Shown piece after piece: positions 36,801 to 45,532 of a stretch of DNA of 64,000 nucleotides. Source of the stretch: Paeniglutamicibacter sp. Y32M11. GTDB taxonomy: Bacteria; Actinomycetota; Actinomycetes; Actinomycetales; Micrococcaceae. The notes under the pieces were generated by a model. It had not been told where the DNA came from and ran no database searches. It worked only from the letters and a program-made list of their open reading frames with translations. The position numbers and the translations under genes were made by a program. The stretch's first letter is position 1, and each line of letters begins with the position of its first letter. The stretch covers positions 1,116,001 through 1,180,000 of the forward strand of contig NZ_CP079107.1 of the NCBI RefSeq assembly GCF_019285735.1. The letters run 5' to 3'.

Positions 36801-38462
36801 TCAGGCCGGATTCAGTCCGTGTTCGGCCCGGCTGATATGGCTTCGCGCATGCTCAATGGCGTCTTCAAGCGTGTCAAAGAGGTGGTTCTCGTGCCGCAGG
36901 GATGAGACCACCCCGATCCTGGTGGCTAGACGCAGGTGCTGGGGGCGGATTCCCTTAATCAGCACAGTGATTCCGCGCCGTTCCAGTCCGTGCACGAGTT
37001 CGGTCATGACCTGTGCTCCGGTGGCGTCCAAGATCTGGAGCTGCGACATGCGCAGGATCACCACGGCAACGTTCTCTATTTTTCCCACACGGGCCAGCAG
37101 TCGTTCGGCGACTCCGAAGAACAGTGCACCGTCGATACGGAAAACCGCAATATGTTCGTCCCCCGGGGCCTTCGGATCGGGAAGTTCTTCCCGATACACG
37201 CCAGCGGAATTGGCCAAGGCCCGTAGAGCGAAGAAAGCCGCAACGGCAATGCCGATGCCCACCGCGTAGATCAGGTCGACGCTGACGGTGATGAGCGCCG
37301 TGACGATGAAGACGACGGCGTCGGACTTGGTGGACCCGACAATTGTTTTCACGGTCGCCATCGAGATCATCCTGGCCGCCGTGACCATCAAAACGCCGGA
37401 CAGCGCTGCGAGGGGAATGCTCCCCACCACACCGCTTGCTGCATAGATGACAATAATCAGCACGAATGAATGGATGATTGCCGACATGCGAGTGCGACCG
37501 CCGGCACGGATGTTCACGGCGGTTCGGGCGATGGCCCCGGTTGCGGGCATGCCACCGAAGAAGCCCGAGGCCACGGAGGCGAGGCCTTGGCCCACGAGTT
37601 CACGGTCGGCGTCATAGGGTCCCGTGTCTGAAATTGAGGCCGCAACGCGAGCCGACAGCAGGGATTCGATGGCGGCCAGCGCTGCAATCGTCAGGGCTGG
37701 CCCCAGCAGTGCTGTCAGGGTTTCCCAGTCCGCCGAAGGCAGCCGTGGTACCGGCAGCGAATCGGGCAATGCCCCAATGGTCGCCACGGGTAGCTGGGCC
37801 AGATTGACGCCCACGGTGACGACGATGATGGCGATGATCGACCCGGGGATGGCCTTGTGGATGCGCGGGGCCACGACCATGACCACAATAACCACGGCAA
37901 CAACCAACAAGGGAATCCAAACGGCCGCCCCGCTCACGGTTTGGAGGGCTTCGACGGCGGCCATGAAGGCATTGCTACTAGGTCCTGCGGGTACGCCAAA
38001 TGCCGAGGGGACCTGTTGGAGGAAAATGATCATGGCGATGCCCAGGGTGAATCCCTCGATCACCGGCCACGGTATGTAGGTGATGGTTCGACCAAGGCGC
38101 AGCAATCCTGCCGCCACCACGATGAGGCCCGCCATCACACAAACCACAGCCAACACGCCAAGGCCTTGGGTTGCCACGACCGGGCCGAGGACCACCACCA
38201 TGGCCCCGGTGGGACCAGAGACCTGGATGTTGGAACCGCCAAAGACTGCCGCGACGATGCCGGCGATGATTGCGGTAATCAATCCGCTCTCGGCTCCGGC
38301 ACCAGAACTGACACCGAACGCCAGCGCCAAGGGCAGGGCAACGATTCCCACGGTCACGCCGGCCAGCAGGTCCTGGCGCCAGGTCTTGGGGAACTGGCGG
38401 TAATCGCGCCAGCTGGGCAGCAATGTTGCAGCCGAGCGCAGGGCGGACGGGAGGCGCGTCAC
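36801..38462 (-). CDS. SulP family anion transporter with STAS domain
   Basis: A 553-residue transporter of the SLC26/SulP family (sulfate, bicarbonate or other anions). About eleven to twelve helices include the signature region AGVTVGIVALPLALAFGVSSGAG and GGSNIQVSGPTGAMVVVL. Residues about 435-545 form a cytoplasmic STAS domain (VFRIDGALFFGVAERL; ILRMSQLQILDATGAQ). The GTG start shares a base with the stop of the upstream ArsR gene, so translation is coupled and the transporter is the likely target of that regulator. The substrate is not evident. Confidence 0.92.
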   Translation of the reverse strand: MTRLPSALRSAATLLPSWRDYRQFPKTWRQDLLAGVTVGIVALPLALAFGVSSGAGAESGLITAIIAGIVAAVFGGSNIQVSGPTGAMVVVLGPVVATQGLGVLAVVCVMAGLIVVAAGLLRLGRTITYIPWPVIEGFTLGIAMIIFLQQVPSAFGVPAGPSSNAFMAAVEALQTVSGAAVWIPLLVVAVVIVVMVVAPRIHKAIPGSIIAIIVVTVGVNLAQLPVATIGALPDSLPVPRLPSADWETLTALLGPALTIAALAAIESLLSARVAASISDTGPYDADRELVGQGLASVASGFFGGMPATGAIARTAVNIRAGGRTRMSAIIHSFVLIIVIYAASGVVGSIPLAALSGVLMVTAARMISMATVKTIVGSTKSDAVVFIVTALITVSVDLIYAVGIGIAVAAFFALRALANSAGVYREELPDPKAPGDEHIAVFRIDGALFFGVAERLLARVGKIENVAVVILRMSQLQILDATGAQVMTELVHGLERRGITVLIKGIRPQHLRLATRIGVVSSLRHENHLFDTLEDAIEHARSHISRAEHGLNPA

Positions 38463-38833
38463 TAGCTGGGATCCTGGACAAGCTCCGGAAGGCCGGCACT
38501 GGTGGCGAGCTGCTCATGTGTGGTTTGAAGGATTTCGACCAACAACGAGCGGGCCACCCGGAGCAGATCCGCCACCTGCGGATAAGCCAGCCTGTAGAAA
38601 ACCTGACTGCCACGGCGTTCGGCGACAACAAGGTTATGCCGGCGCAGGACAGATAGGTGCTGGGAGAGATGCGAGGACTCCAGTCCCGTGCTCGTGAGCA
38701 ACTCCGTCACCGAAACCTCGGCCTTGCGGGTCAGTACCTCCAACACGCTGACGCGTATCGGATGTGACAGGCCCTTAAAGAGGTTCGCCTTCACCTCGTA
38801 CAGCGGTCGCTGCGCGTCAAAGTACTGATCCAT
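38462..38833 (-). CDS. ArsR family regulator without cysteines
   Basis: A 123-residue winged-helix repressor: NLFKGLSHPIRVSVLEVL (helix 2), ELLTSTGLESSHLSQHLSVLRRHNLV (recognition helix) and GSQVFYRLAYPQV (wing). The protein contains no cysteine at all, so the thiol- or metal-Cys sensing sites of ArsR, CadC or BigR are absent; any metal site would need His/Asp. It is cotranscribed with, and overlaps, the SulP gene. A dyad lies 14 bases before its ATG. Confidence 0.9.
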   Translation of the reverse strand: MDQYFDAQRPLYEVKANLFKGLSHPIRVSVLEVLTRKAEVSVTELLTSTGLESSHLSQHLSVLRRHNLVVAERRGSQVFYRLAYPQVADLLRVARSLLVEILQTTHEQLATSAGLPELVQDPS

Positions 38834-38846
38834 GGGTAGTTCCTCT

Positions 38847-38874
38847 CGTGATTTGATGACTTTATCATATCACG
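38847..38874. promoter_or_regulatory. Candidate ArsR operator
   Basis: CGTGATTTGATGA and TTATCATATCACG form an inverted repeat matching at 11 of 13 positions, with a 2-base centre, directly upstream of the arsR start. AT-rich 13-2-13 dyads are typical ArsR/SmtB operators. Confidence 0.55.
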
Positions 38875-38921
38875 ATGTTGTAACATGATGGAATCACCCA
38901 TCCACTGATCGGCTGCACCAC

Positions 38922-39104
38922 ATGAAGAATGTCCTCGTCTTTCTGATTTCGTTTTCGCTTTTTGTCGGGGGGATCTACCTGATCGGAGAAGCGTGGGCGC
39001 TTGAACAATGGCAATGGCAAGGGCTCGGCTTCCTTGGCGGAATCCTCGGGGTGACTGCGGCATTTATGGTCCCGTTTGTGATTGCTCCCCGACTCGATCC
39101 CTAG
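38922..39104 (+). CDS. Small two-helix membrane protein
   Basis: A 60-residue protein with two hydrophobic segments (about 4-26 and 36-54) joined by [12 protein letters not shown]. Small proteins of this pattern occur in many Micrococcaceae; function unknown. No clear Shine-Dalgarno sequence precedes the ATG. It is divergent from the arsR-sulP unit and upstream of pckG. Confidence 0.5.
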   Translation: MKNVLVFLISFSLFVGGIYLIGEAWALEQWQWQGLGFLGGILGVTAAFMVPFVIAPRLDP

Positions 39105-39322
39105 AGAATGCATCACCAAACCACGGCTCAAAGCACGGCGGCCAAGCCCCCAGCCGGCAAGTTAGCCACCGAACTCGACAGGCCAATAAGCAACATGACG
39201 AAATTTTGAGTCCAAAAGACTGGAAACGACGGCACCTTGGCGCACCGCCGCACCTGCGATATCTCAGTCGCCGAGCACCCTTAGTGACTCCGGCGCTAAA
39301 ACGAGAAAGAAAGAAGACGTTC

Positions 39323-41167
39323 ATGAACAGCTTCACAGAACCCGCAGTCCGAGGTTTCACACCCCATGCCCCCGCCCGCCTGCTGCAATGGGTTGAGCAG
39401 GTTGCCGCCATGACCGCCCCGGAGAAGATTCATTGGGTTGATGGTTCAGCAGCCGAGTACCGGGAGCTCACCGATGAGCTAGTCGGTGCCGGTACCTTGG
39501 TACGGCTTGCGGAAGAAAAGTTCCCCCATTCCTTTGCCGCGTTTTCCGACCCGGACGACGTTGCCCGGGTGGAGGAACAGACGTTCATCTGTTCTGAGAA
39601 GGAGCGAGATGCCGGGTTCACGAATAACTGGATGGACCCGGCCATCATGAAGGAGCAGCTGCGGAAGCTGTTCACCGGTTCCATGCGCGGGAGGACCATG
39701 TATGTCATCCCGTTCGTCATGGGGCACTTGGAATCGGAAGATCCGAAGTTTGGCGTGGAGATCACCGATAGCGCCTATGTCGTGGCGTCGATGCACATCA
39801 TGACGCGTTCCGGGGCCGACGTATTGGCCAAGATGAACCAGTTGAACGCAGACTTTGTTCCCGCCCTTCATTCCGTTGGCGCACCGTTGGATCCTGGACA
39901 GCAAGTTGTGAGCTGGCCGTGCAATCGCGAAAAATGGATAGTCCACTTTCCGGAAGAGAAATCGATCTGGTCCTACGGTTCCGGATACGGCGGCAATGCC
40001 CTTCTGGGCAAGAAGTGCTACTCGCTGCGCATCGCCTCGGCGATGGCTAGACAGGAGGGCTGGCTGGCAGAACACATGCTCATTCTTAAGCTCACCAACC
40101 CCGAAGGGCAGTCGCATTTCATTAGCGCAGCCTTCCCGTCCGCGTGCGGCAAAACCAACCTGGCCCTGCTAAACCCCACCGTCGAAGGCTGGCGGGTTGA
40201 GACCCTGGGCGATGACATCGCCTGGATCCGTGTGGGAAAAGACGGCAGGCTACGGGCAACCAACCCCGAAGCGGGCCTTTTTGGTGTCGCGCCGGGAACG
40301 GGTTGGCATACCAACCCCAACGCCATGGATGCCATCACCAAGGGAAACACCATCTTCACCAACGTTGCGCTCACCGACGATGGGGGTGTCTGGTGGGAAG
40401 GCATGACCGAAGAAACGCCGGAACACCTGAGGGACTGGACCGGCAAAGACTGGACCCCGGCCAGCGGCAAGCCTGCCGCCCACCCCAATTCGCGGTTCTG
40501 CACACCCATCAGCCAGGTGGAGATCCTGGCAGCTGAATATGAGGACCCCGAGGGAGTTCCCCTCTCCGCGATCTTCTTCGGTGGCCGACGTAAAACAACG
40601 ATCCCCTTGGTCACTCAGTCACGCGACTGGACCAGTGGGGTCTTCATGGGGTCGACACTGTCCTCCGAAACGACCGCGGCTGCAGCAGGCAAGGTCGGCG
40701 TCGTCCGCCGCGACCCGATGGCGATGTTGCCGTTCATCGGCTACGACGCCGGTGATTACCTCCAGCACTGGCTTGACGTTGGCACATCGACGACTGCCTC
40801 AAAGCTGCCGCAGATTTTCCTGGTCAACTGGTTCCGCCGAGACGCCGCGGGGAAGTTCCTCTGGCCCGGTTTCGGGGAAAACTCCCGCGTCCTCAAATGG
40901 GCTATCGAGCGGATCGAAGGCACCGCTGCCGGCATCGAAACACCGATCGGCTATGTCCCGGCTCCCGGGGCCCTCGATACCACCGCACTGAGTGTCAGCA
41001 ATGAAGACCTGTGCACCGCGATGGACGTCGACCCCGATGAATGGGACCAGGAAATCGAGAGCATCAAGCAGTGGTACGCCCGCTTCGGGGATTCCCTGCC
41101 AACACCATTATCTGCCCAACTGGACGGGATCACCGAGCGCTTCACGCGCTCCTCGTCCAAGCTGTAG
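39323..41167 (+). CDS. pckG: Phosphoenolpyruvate carboxykinase (GTP)
   Basis: Converts oxaloacetate and GTP to PEP and CO2, the entry to gluconeogenesis. The 614 residues have the normal length of the GTP-dependent family. The kinase-1a P-loop is [13 protein letters not shown] with the reactive C275 and K277; [22 protein letters not shown] and [24 protein letters not shown] are diagnostic. The ATG at 39323 is preceded by AAAGAAG; the open frame extends upstream to 39008 without conservation. It precedes icd by 70 bases. Confidence 0.95.
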   Translation: MNSFTEPAVRGFTPHAPARLLQWVEQVAAMTAPEKIHWVDGSAAEYRELTDELVGAGTLVRLAEEKFPHSFAAFSDPDDVARVEEQTFICSEKERDAGFTNNWMDPAIMKEQLRKLFTGSMRGRTMYVIPFVMGHLESEDPKFGVEITDSAYVVASMHIMTRSGADVLAKMNQLNADFVPALHSVGAPLDPGQQVVSWPCNREKWIVHFPEEKSIWSYGSGYGGNALLGKKCYSLRIASAMARQEGWLAEHMLILKLTNPEGQSHFISAAFPSACGKTNLALLNPTVEGWRVETLGDDIAWIRVGKDGRLRATNPEAGLFGVAPGTGWHTNPNAMDAITKGNTIFTNVALTDDGGVWWEGMTEETPEHLRDWTGKDWTPASGKPAAHPNSRFCTPISQVEILAAEYEDPEGVPLSAIFFGGRRKTTIPLVTQSRDWTSGVFMGSTLSSETTAAAAGKVGVVRRDPMAMLPFIGYDAGDYLQHWLDVGTSTTASKLPQIFLVNWFRRDAAGKFLWPGFGENSRVLKWAIERIEGTAAGIETPIGYVPAPGALDTTALSVSNEDLCTAMDVDPDEWDQEIESIKQWYARFGDSLPTPLSAQLDGITERFTRSSSKL

Positions 41168-41237
41168 GCCACATTCGCGCGAAAACCCGGTGCCCCTGCG
41201 GCTACTTCCCCAGGGGAACCAGAAACTCAGGAAAAAC

Positions 41238-42461
41238 ATGATTCCAAAAATCACAGTCATCGGAACCGTCGTCGAACTCGACGGGGACGAGATGACGCGC
41301 ATCATCTGGAAAGCCATCAAGGACAAGTTGATCCTTCCCTACCTGGACATGGATTTGGCGTACTATGACCTGTCCATTCAGAACCGCGATGCCACGGACG
41401 ACCGCGTCACGGTGGATGCGGCACACGCTATCAAGAAGCACCACGTCGGGATCAAGTGCGCAACCATCACTCCGGATGAGGCCCGCGTGAAGGAATTCGG
41501 CCTGAAACGAATGTGGCCGTCCTCTAACGGAACCATCCGAAATATTCTTGGCGGAGTGGTCTTCCGCGAACCGATCATCATCTCAACGATTCCGCGCCTC
41601 GTTCCCGGGTGGAACAAACCCATCATCATCGGCCGCCATGCCTTTGGGGACCAATATAAGGCGACCAACTTTAAGGTCCCGGGACCAGGCACCCTCACCA
41701 TGACGTTCACCCCATCCGACGGAGGTGAAGAAATCCACCAAAGCGTTATCACCTACCCCGAAGGCGGCGGTGTGGCCATGGGGATGTACAACTTCAACGA
41801 CTCCATCCGCGACTTCGCCCGCGCATCGTTCGCTTACGGACTCAAGCGGCGCTACCCGGTCTACCTGTCCACCAAGAACACCATTCTCAAGGCCTACGAC
41901 GGACAGTTCAAGGACTTGTTCCAAGAAGTATTTGAGACCGAATTCAAGGAATTGTTCGACCAAGACGGGCTGACCTACGAGCACCGGCTCATCGATGACA
42001 TGGTCGCATCGGCCATGAAATGGGAAGGCGGCTATGTCTGGGCCTGCAAGAACTACGATGGGGATGTCCAATCCGACACCGTCGCCCAGGGCTACGGATC
42101 GCTCGGGCTGATGACCTCCGTCCTGCTGACTCCGGACGGAAAAACCGTTGAGGCCGAGGCCGCGCATGGGACCGTGACCCGGCACTATCGTCAGCACCAG
42201 CAAGGCAAACCCACCTCCACCAACCCCATCGCCTCCATTTTTGCGTGGACCCGCGGCCTGATCCACCGCGGAACACTGGACAACACTCCGGCCGTGGTCG
42301 GCTTTGCCTTGGACCTCGAAGACACCGTCATCAAGTGCGTCGAGGCCGGATTCATGACCAAGGACTTGGCGCTGTTGATGGGCACTGACCAGAAATGGTT
42401 GACGACGGAACAGTTCCTCGCAGAACTTGAGACTCGCTTGAAGTCGCGCCTGAACCGATAA
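41238..42461 (+). CDS. icd: NADP-dependent isocitrate dehydrogenase, eukaryotic-type homodimer
   Basis: Oxidises isocitrate to 2-oxoglutarate with NADP. The 407-residue length and motifs ([21 protein letters not shown] at the N-terminus, [62 protein letters not shown]) are those of the eukaryote-like subgroup, not the monomeric 740-residue enzyme of many actinobacteria. The ATG follows CAGGAAA. With only 70 bases after pckG and no terminator between them, cotranscription is likely. Confidence 0.95.
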   Translation: MIPKITVIGTVVELDGDEMTRIIWKAIKDKLILPYLDMDLAYYDLSIQNRDATDDRVTVDAAHAIKKHHVGIKCATITPDEARVKEFGLKRMWPSSNGTIRNILGGVVFREPIIISTIPRLVPGWNKPIIIGRHAFGDQYKATNFKVPGPGTLTMTFTPSDGGEEIHQSVITYPEGGGVAMGMYNFNDSIRDFARASFAYGLKRRYPVYLSTKNTILKAYDGQFKDLFQEVFETEFKELFDQDGLTYEHRLIDDMVASAMKWEGGYVWACKNYDGDVQSDTVAQGYGSLGLMTSVLLTPDGKTVEAEAAHGTVTRHYRQHQQGKPTSTNPIASIFAWTRGLIHRGTLDNTPAVVGFALDLEDTVIKCVEAGFMTKDLALLMGTDQKWLTTEQFLAELETRLKSRLNR

Positions 42462-42931
42462 TACGGCCCAAAATGTAGCAAGCCCGCGATAAAAGGAAAG
42501 GCTCAAAGCACCCTGAAAACCGGTATCGATCGGTGGTTCAGGGTGCTGCCATGAGTTCGTGTGTTGCGATGATCGGTGCGGGCTTCATCGCTTCCATGAC
42601 TCCACACAATCGGCACCTCGGCCAGCACTTATTCCTGCGCATGCGGATCGGAATCCTGGCCGCAGCTTTGGTTTTGGGTCCCCACGATGGCATCCATCGA
42701 GATCCTCGTTCCGGCGGGTTCGTCGACCGCAATCATTGGCAGGATCCCCTCCGCTTTGGACGTTGCATCACGGTAAACCCGGCCCCAGGGGGCGTCCCGA
42801 AAAGTTGCGAACGTACTGGCTGTACTTTCCATGCTTAGAGCAGAGGACTCGCTCCCCATGCCAAGCACGAAGACTTGAGGCGAGGGAGTTCTATCTGGGC
42901 ACCGTAGGATCAAGACCACGACCGATCTGTC
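42462..42931. other. Intergenic region after icd
   Basis: About 470 bases. A minus-strand frame (42629-42958) and a second minus-strand frame (42538-42732) look partly protein-like but carry no motif I can name. They may be remnants of a decayed gene. Nothing firm was recognised. Confidence 0.35.
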
Positions 42932-42953
42932 CAGGACCAAGTACTTGGTCCTG
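42932..42953. promoter_or_regulatory. 22-bp perfect palindrome upstream of the AarF gene
   Basis: CAGGACCAAGT followed directly by its complement ACTTGGTCCTG. It ends 28 bases before the ATG. The GGACCAA/TTGGTCC halves are similar to DevR/DosR-type dyads of actinobacteria, but the centre spacing differs from the mycobacterial box. Confidence 0.6.
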
Positions 42954-42981
42954 AACACTCACGGGAAGGAAGCGCTCGCCC

Positions 42982-44628
42982 ATGAACACCCATCTGGAAC
43001 GGTTTGCCCAGATTGCCGAAATCTTGGCCCGGCACGGACTGGGATTCCTGGCCGGCACCATGGGGCTGGAGCGTTGGCTGCCGCGGCATCCACTGATGCC
43101 CACAGCGGAGCCCACCAGCCCGGTGCGGCTTCGGTTGGCGTTGGAAGAACTGGGTCCAACCTTCATCAAACTCGGCCAACTGCTCTCCACCCGGTCAGAT
43201 ATTATGCCGGCCGCCTACCTCAGTGAACTATCCAAGCTCCAAGATGGCGCGCCCCCGGTGTCCGCTGAACAGATCCGCTCATTGATCCAACAGGAACTCG
43301 GAGCCACCCCCGAACAGCTCTTCGCCTCGTTTGACGATGAACCATTGGCCAGCGCCTCGATCGGCCAGGCCCATGCCGCGACGATGGCTGATGGCACCGA
43401 GATCGTGGTGAAGGTGCGACGACCCGGCATCGTGAACCGGATCGATGAGGATCTGGAGATCCTGCAAAATATGGCCGCCCACGCCAGCAGGCGCTGGGAA
43501 GCTGCGGCGGATTACAACGTGGCGGGGATCGCCACCGAGTTCGCTGCCACGCTGCGCGCAGAACTCGACTATCTACGTGAAGGCCGCTCCGCCGAGCGCT
43601 TTGCTAAGAATTTCAGTTCAGATCCGAGTATTTATATTCCCAAGATCTTCTGGGAGACCACCACGTCCAGAGTACTGACCATGGAACGGATCAGGGGCAT
43701 CAAGGTAGATAACATCGAGGCACTTGACCTTGCGGGGATCAACAGGGGCGAGGTGGCCGAACGTGCGGCGAGGGCCGCAGCGAAGATGATTTTTGAAGAC
43801 GGGTTCTTCCACGCCGATCCGCATCCCGGCAACCTGTTCATTCAGCCCGGTGGCAGGATCGCCTTGATTGATTTTGGGATGGTCGGTGAGATTGACGAAA
43901 AACTGCGTAGCCAGTTGGGAACGCTGCTCTTCGCGTTCACCAGCAACGATCCGGACAAGGTCAGCTCCGCCCTACGAACGATCTCCGTGACCCGTCCGTC
44001 CGTGGACCGTGGTGTGCTGAGGCAAGACGCGGCCCGTTTTATCCAGCTCTATGAAGGCCTCGAACTCCGCGAGGTTCAGATCGCACCCCTCATTACCCAG
44101 ATGCTGGCCATTTTGCGAAACCATCATCTCCAGCTGCCCCGGGAGATGGCGATGCTGCTCAAGATGGTCTTGATGACCGAGGGCATGGGGGTCCGGTTGA
44201 ACCCAGAGTTCAATCTCGGTGAGATTCTTCGTCCCTATGCCAAGACCCTGGCGCAAGAGAAGTTTAGCCCCCGGAACCTTGCCGAGCGGCTGGGTAAGGC
44301 AGGATTGGAAGCCGCTGAGTTGGGCATGATCCTGCCCGAGAAGCTACGCACCCTTTTCGAGAACATCGATGGCGGAGTTGAAGTGCACCTGCGCGCTGAG
44401 GAGCTGGAGCCCTTGGTGGGACGAGTGGAACGCATCGGGAACCGGCTGGTGGCCGGCATGATTGCCGCTGCCTTCATTCGGGGAATCGGAGAACTGACGG
44501 CGGCGGACCGGGAGCGACTGCAGACTTGGCAAAATCCGCTCATGGGTGCTGGTCTTGGTGCGGCTGGATCTCTGGCTACCTACCTTGTGTGGACTTCCCG
44601 ACGCAAGAAGTACCGAGGTTCGCGGTAG
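42982..44628 (+). CDS. AarF/UbiB (ABC1) family protein kinase-like protein
   Basis: A 548-residue atypical kinase-like protein linked in other bacteria to ubiquinone or other isoprenoid quinone lipid handling. The family KxGQ motif is FIKLGQLLSTRSDIMP (K63), followed by the A-rich loop ASASIGQAHAA, the VVKVRRPG lysine, and the catalytic DPHPGN and DFGMVGEID motifs. A C-terminal hydrophobic segment (LVAGMIAAAFIRGIG and GAGLGAAGSLATYLVW) suggests membrane association. The ATG at 42982 follows GGAAGGAAG. A perfect palindrome precedes it. Confidence 0.92.
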   Translation: MNTHLERFAQIAEILARHGLGFLAGTMGLERWLPRHPLMPTAEPTSPVRLRLALEELGPTFIKLGQLLSTRSDIMPAAYLSELSKLQDGAPPVSAEQIRSLIQQELGATPEQLFASFDDEPLASASIGQAHAATMADGTEIVVKVRRPGIVNRIDEDLEILQNMAAHASRRWEAAADYNVAGIATEFAATLRAELDYLREGRSAERFAKNFSSDPSIYIPKIFWETTTSRVLTMERIRGIKVDNIEALDLAGINRGEVAERAARAAAKMIFEDGFFHADPHPGNLFIQPGGRIALIDFGMVGEIDEKLRSQLGTLLFAFTSNDPDKVSSALRTISVTRPSVDRGVLRQDAARFIQLYEGLELREVQIAPLITQMLAILRNHHLQLPREMAMLLKMVLMTEGMGVRLNPEFNLGEILRPYAKTLAQEKFSPRNLAERLGKAGLEAAELGMILPEKLRTLFENIDGGVEVHLRAEELEPLVGRVERIGNRLVAGMIAAAFIRGIGELTAADRERLQTWQNPLMGAGLGAAGSLATYLVWTSRRKKYRGSR

Positions 44629-44658
44629 CTGTGGGCTCCAGGCTCCAGGCCCCAGGCC

Positions 44659-45096
44659 TCAGCTCCCTCCCCGAGCTGGGGTCTCGGAACTCTTGAGCGC
44701 ACCCAGCGCCAGTAACTCCTTGAGGATCTTCAGCTGCTGCTCATTGATGGCGCTGAGCTGCTCGATCTCGGCTTTTGACGCCAAATTGGTTTCCAAGTCG
44801 TGCTGGGCCATGGCAGCGGCAATGGCGTCCTGACGTTTGGCGGCGATCAACAAAATGGCACCCTGCAGGCCAGCGAGCATGGACAAGAACAGGTTCAGCA
44901 GAATATAGGGGTAGGGATCCCACGCCCGTTGCGACAGCACCCAGGTATTGACTACGGCCCAAAGCATCATGAAGACAAGAAAGCCCACCACAAACGGCCA
45001 GCTACCCATCCCATTACGCATATAGTCGGCGGCTCGTTGTCCCTTGGTCAGTGAGGCCTTGTGCTCGGCGTGCCACGTCTTTTGCTGATTGTCCAT
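44659..45096 (-). CDS. DUF1003 membrane protein
   Basis: A 145-residue protein with an N-terminal ADYMRNGMGSWPFVVGF motif, two transmembrane helices (about 33-53 and 65-85) separated by AWDPYPYILLNLFLS, and a C-terminal coiled-coil-like helix (LETNLASKAEIEQLSAINEQQLKIL). This is the DUF1003 pattern; the function is unknown. The start ATG is at 45096. Confidence 0.85.
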   Translation of the reverse strand: MDNQQKTWHAEHKASLTKGQRAADYMRNGMGSWPFVVGFLVFMMLWAVVNTWVLSQRAWDPYPYILLNLFLSMLAGLQGAILLIAAKRQDAIAAAMAQHDLETNLASKAEIEQLSAINEQQLKILKELLALGALKSSETPARGGS

Positions 45097-45532
45097 GGCT
45101 CAGCATATTCCGGTGAAGGACCGCTTCAAGTCAGATCCTTCAGGAGCAAGGGGCGCATCCGGGCGACAATGGGCGGCATTTGTCTGAATTCCAGTCCTGG
45201 ACAGAGTCCCTATGAAGGAGCCGGACGGCCGCGGCACCACCGTGAGCGTGGAACCAAGCATCTGGACCGCGAATGACCGGCACCGTTCGGTACCGCGCCG
45301 TGCCGTGTAAAGCGATGGCAGTAGAACCGCAGTTCGTGCGGGGGATCTGTTCGGGACCGCAGCTCCGCACCGGCCATGCCCAGCTGCCGATGTGGGGGAG
45401 CGGCCGCAACTAGCCGGACCCTGGCGTCCACAACCACGACGAAGCCCCCTCGCAGAGAACCGACGAGAGCGACGCGCCCCGTGAGGTGGGCGGGAACCGG
45501 GGTGGGTCGCAGCCGTGCGTTAGCCTTTCTTC
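45097..45532. other. Intergenic region between divergent genes
   Basis: About 435 bases holding the promoters of the DUF1003 and glycosyltransferase genes. The short frames present have no ribosome-binding sites or recognisable motifs. Confidence 0.4.

Noticed and set aside
42538-42958. Two overlapping minus-strand frames between icd and the AarF gene
   Set aside because: They look partly protein-like, but no family can be named and no start signal is present; treated as intergenic.
44634-44660. Short CTCCAGG-type tandem repeat after the AarF gene
   Set aside because: Only two to three imperfect 7-8 base units; chance GC-rich repetition is sufficient.
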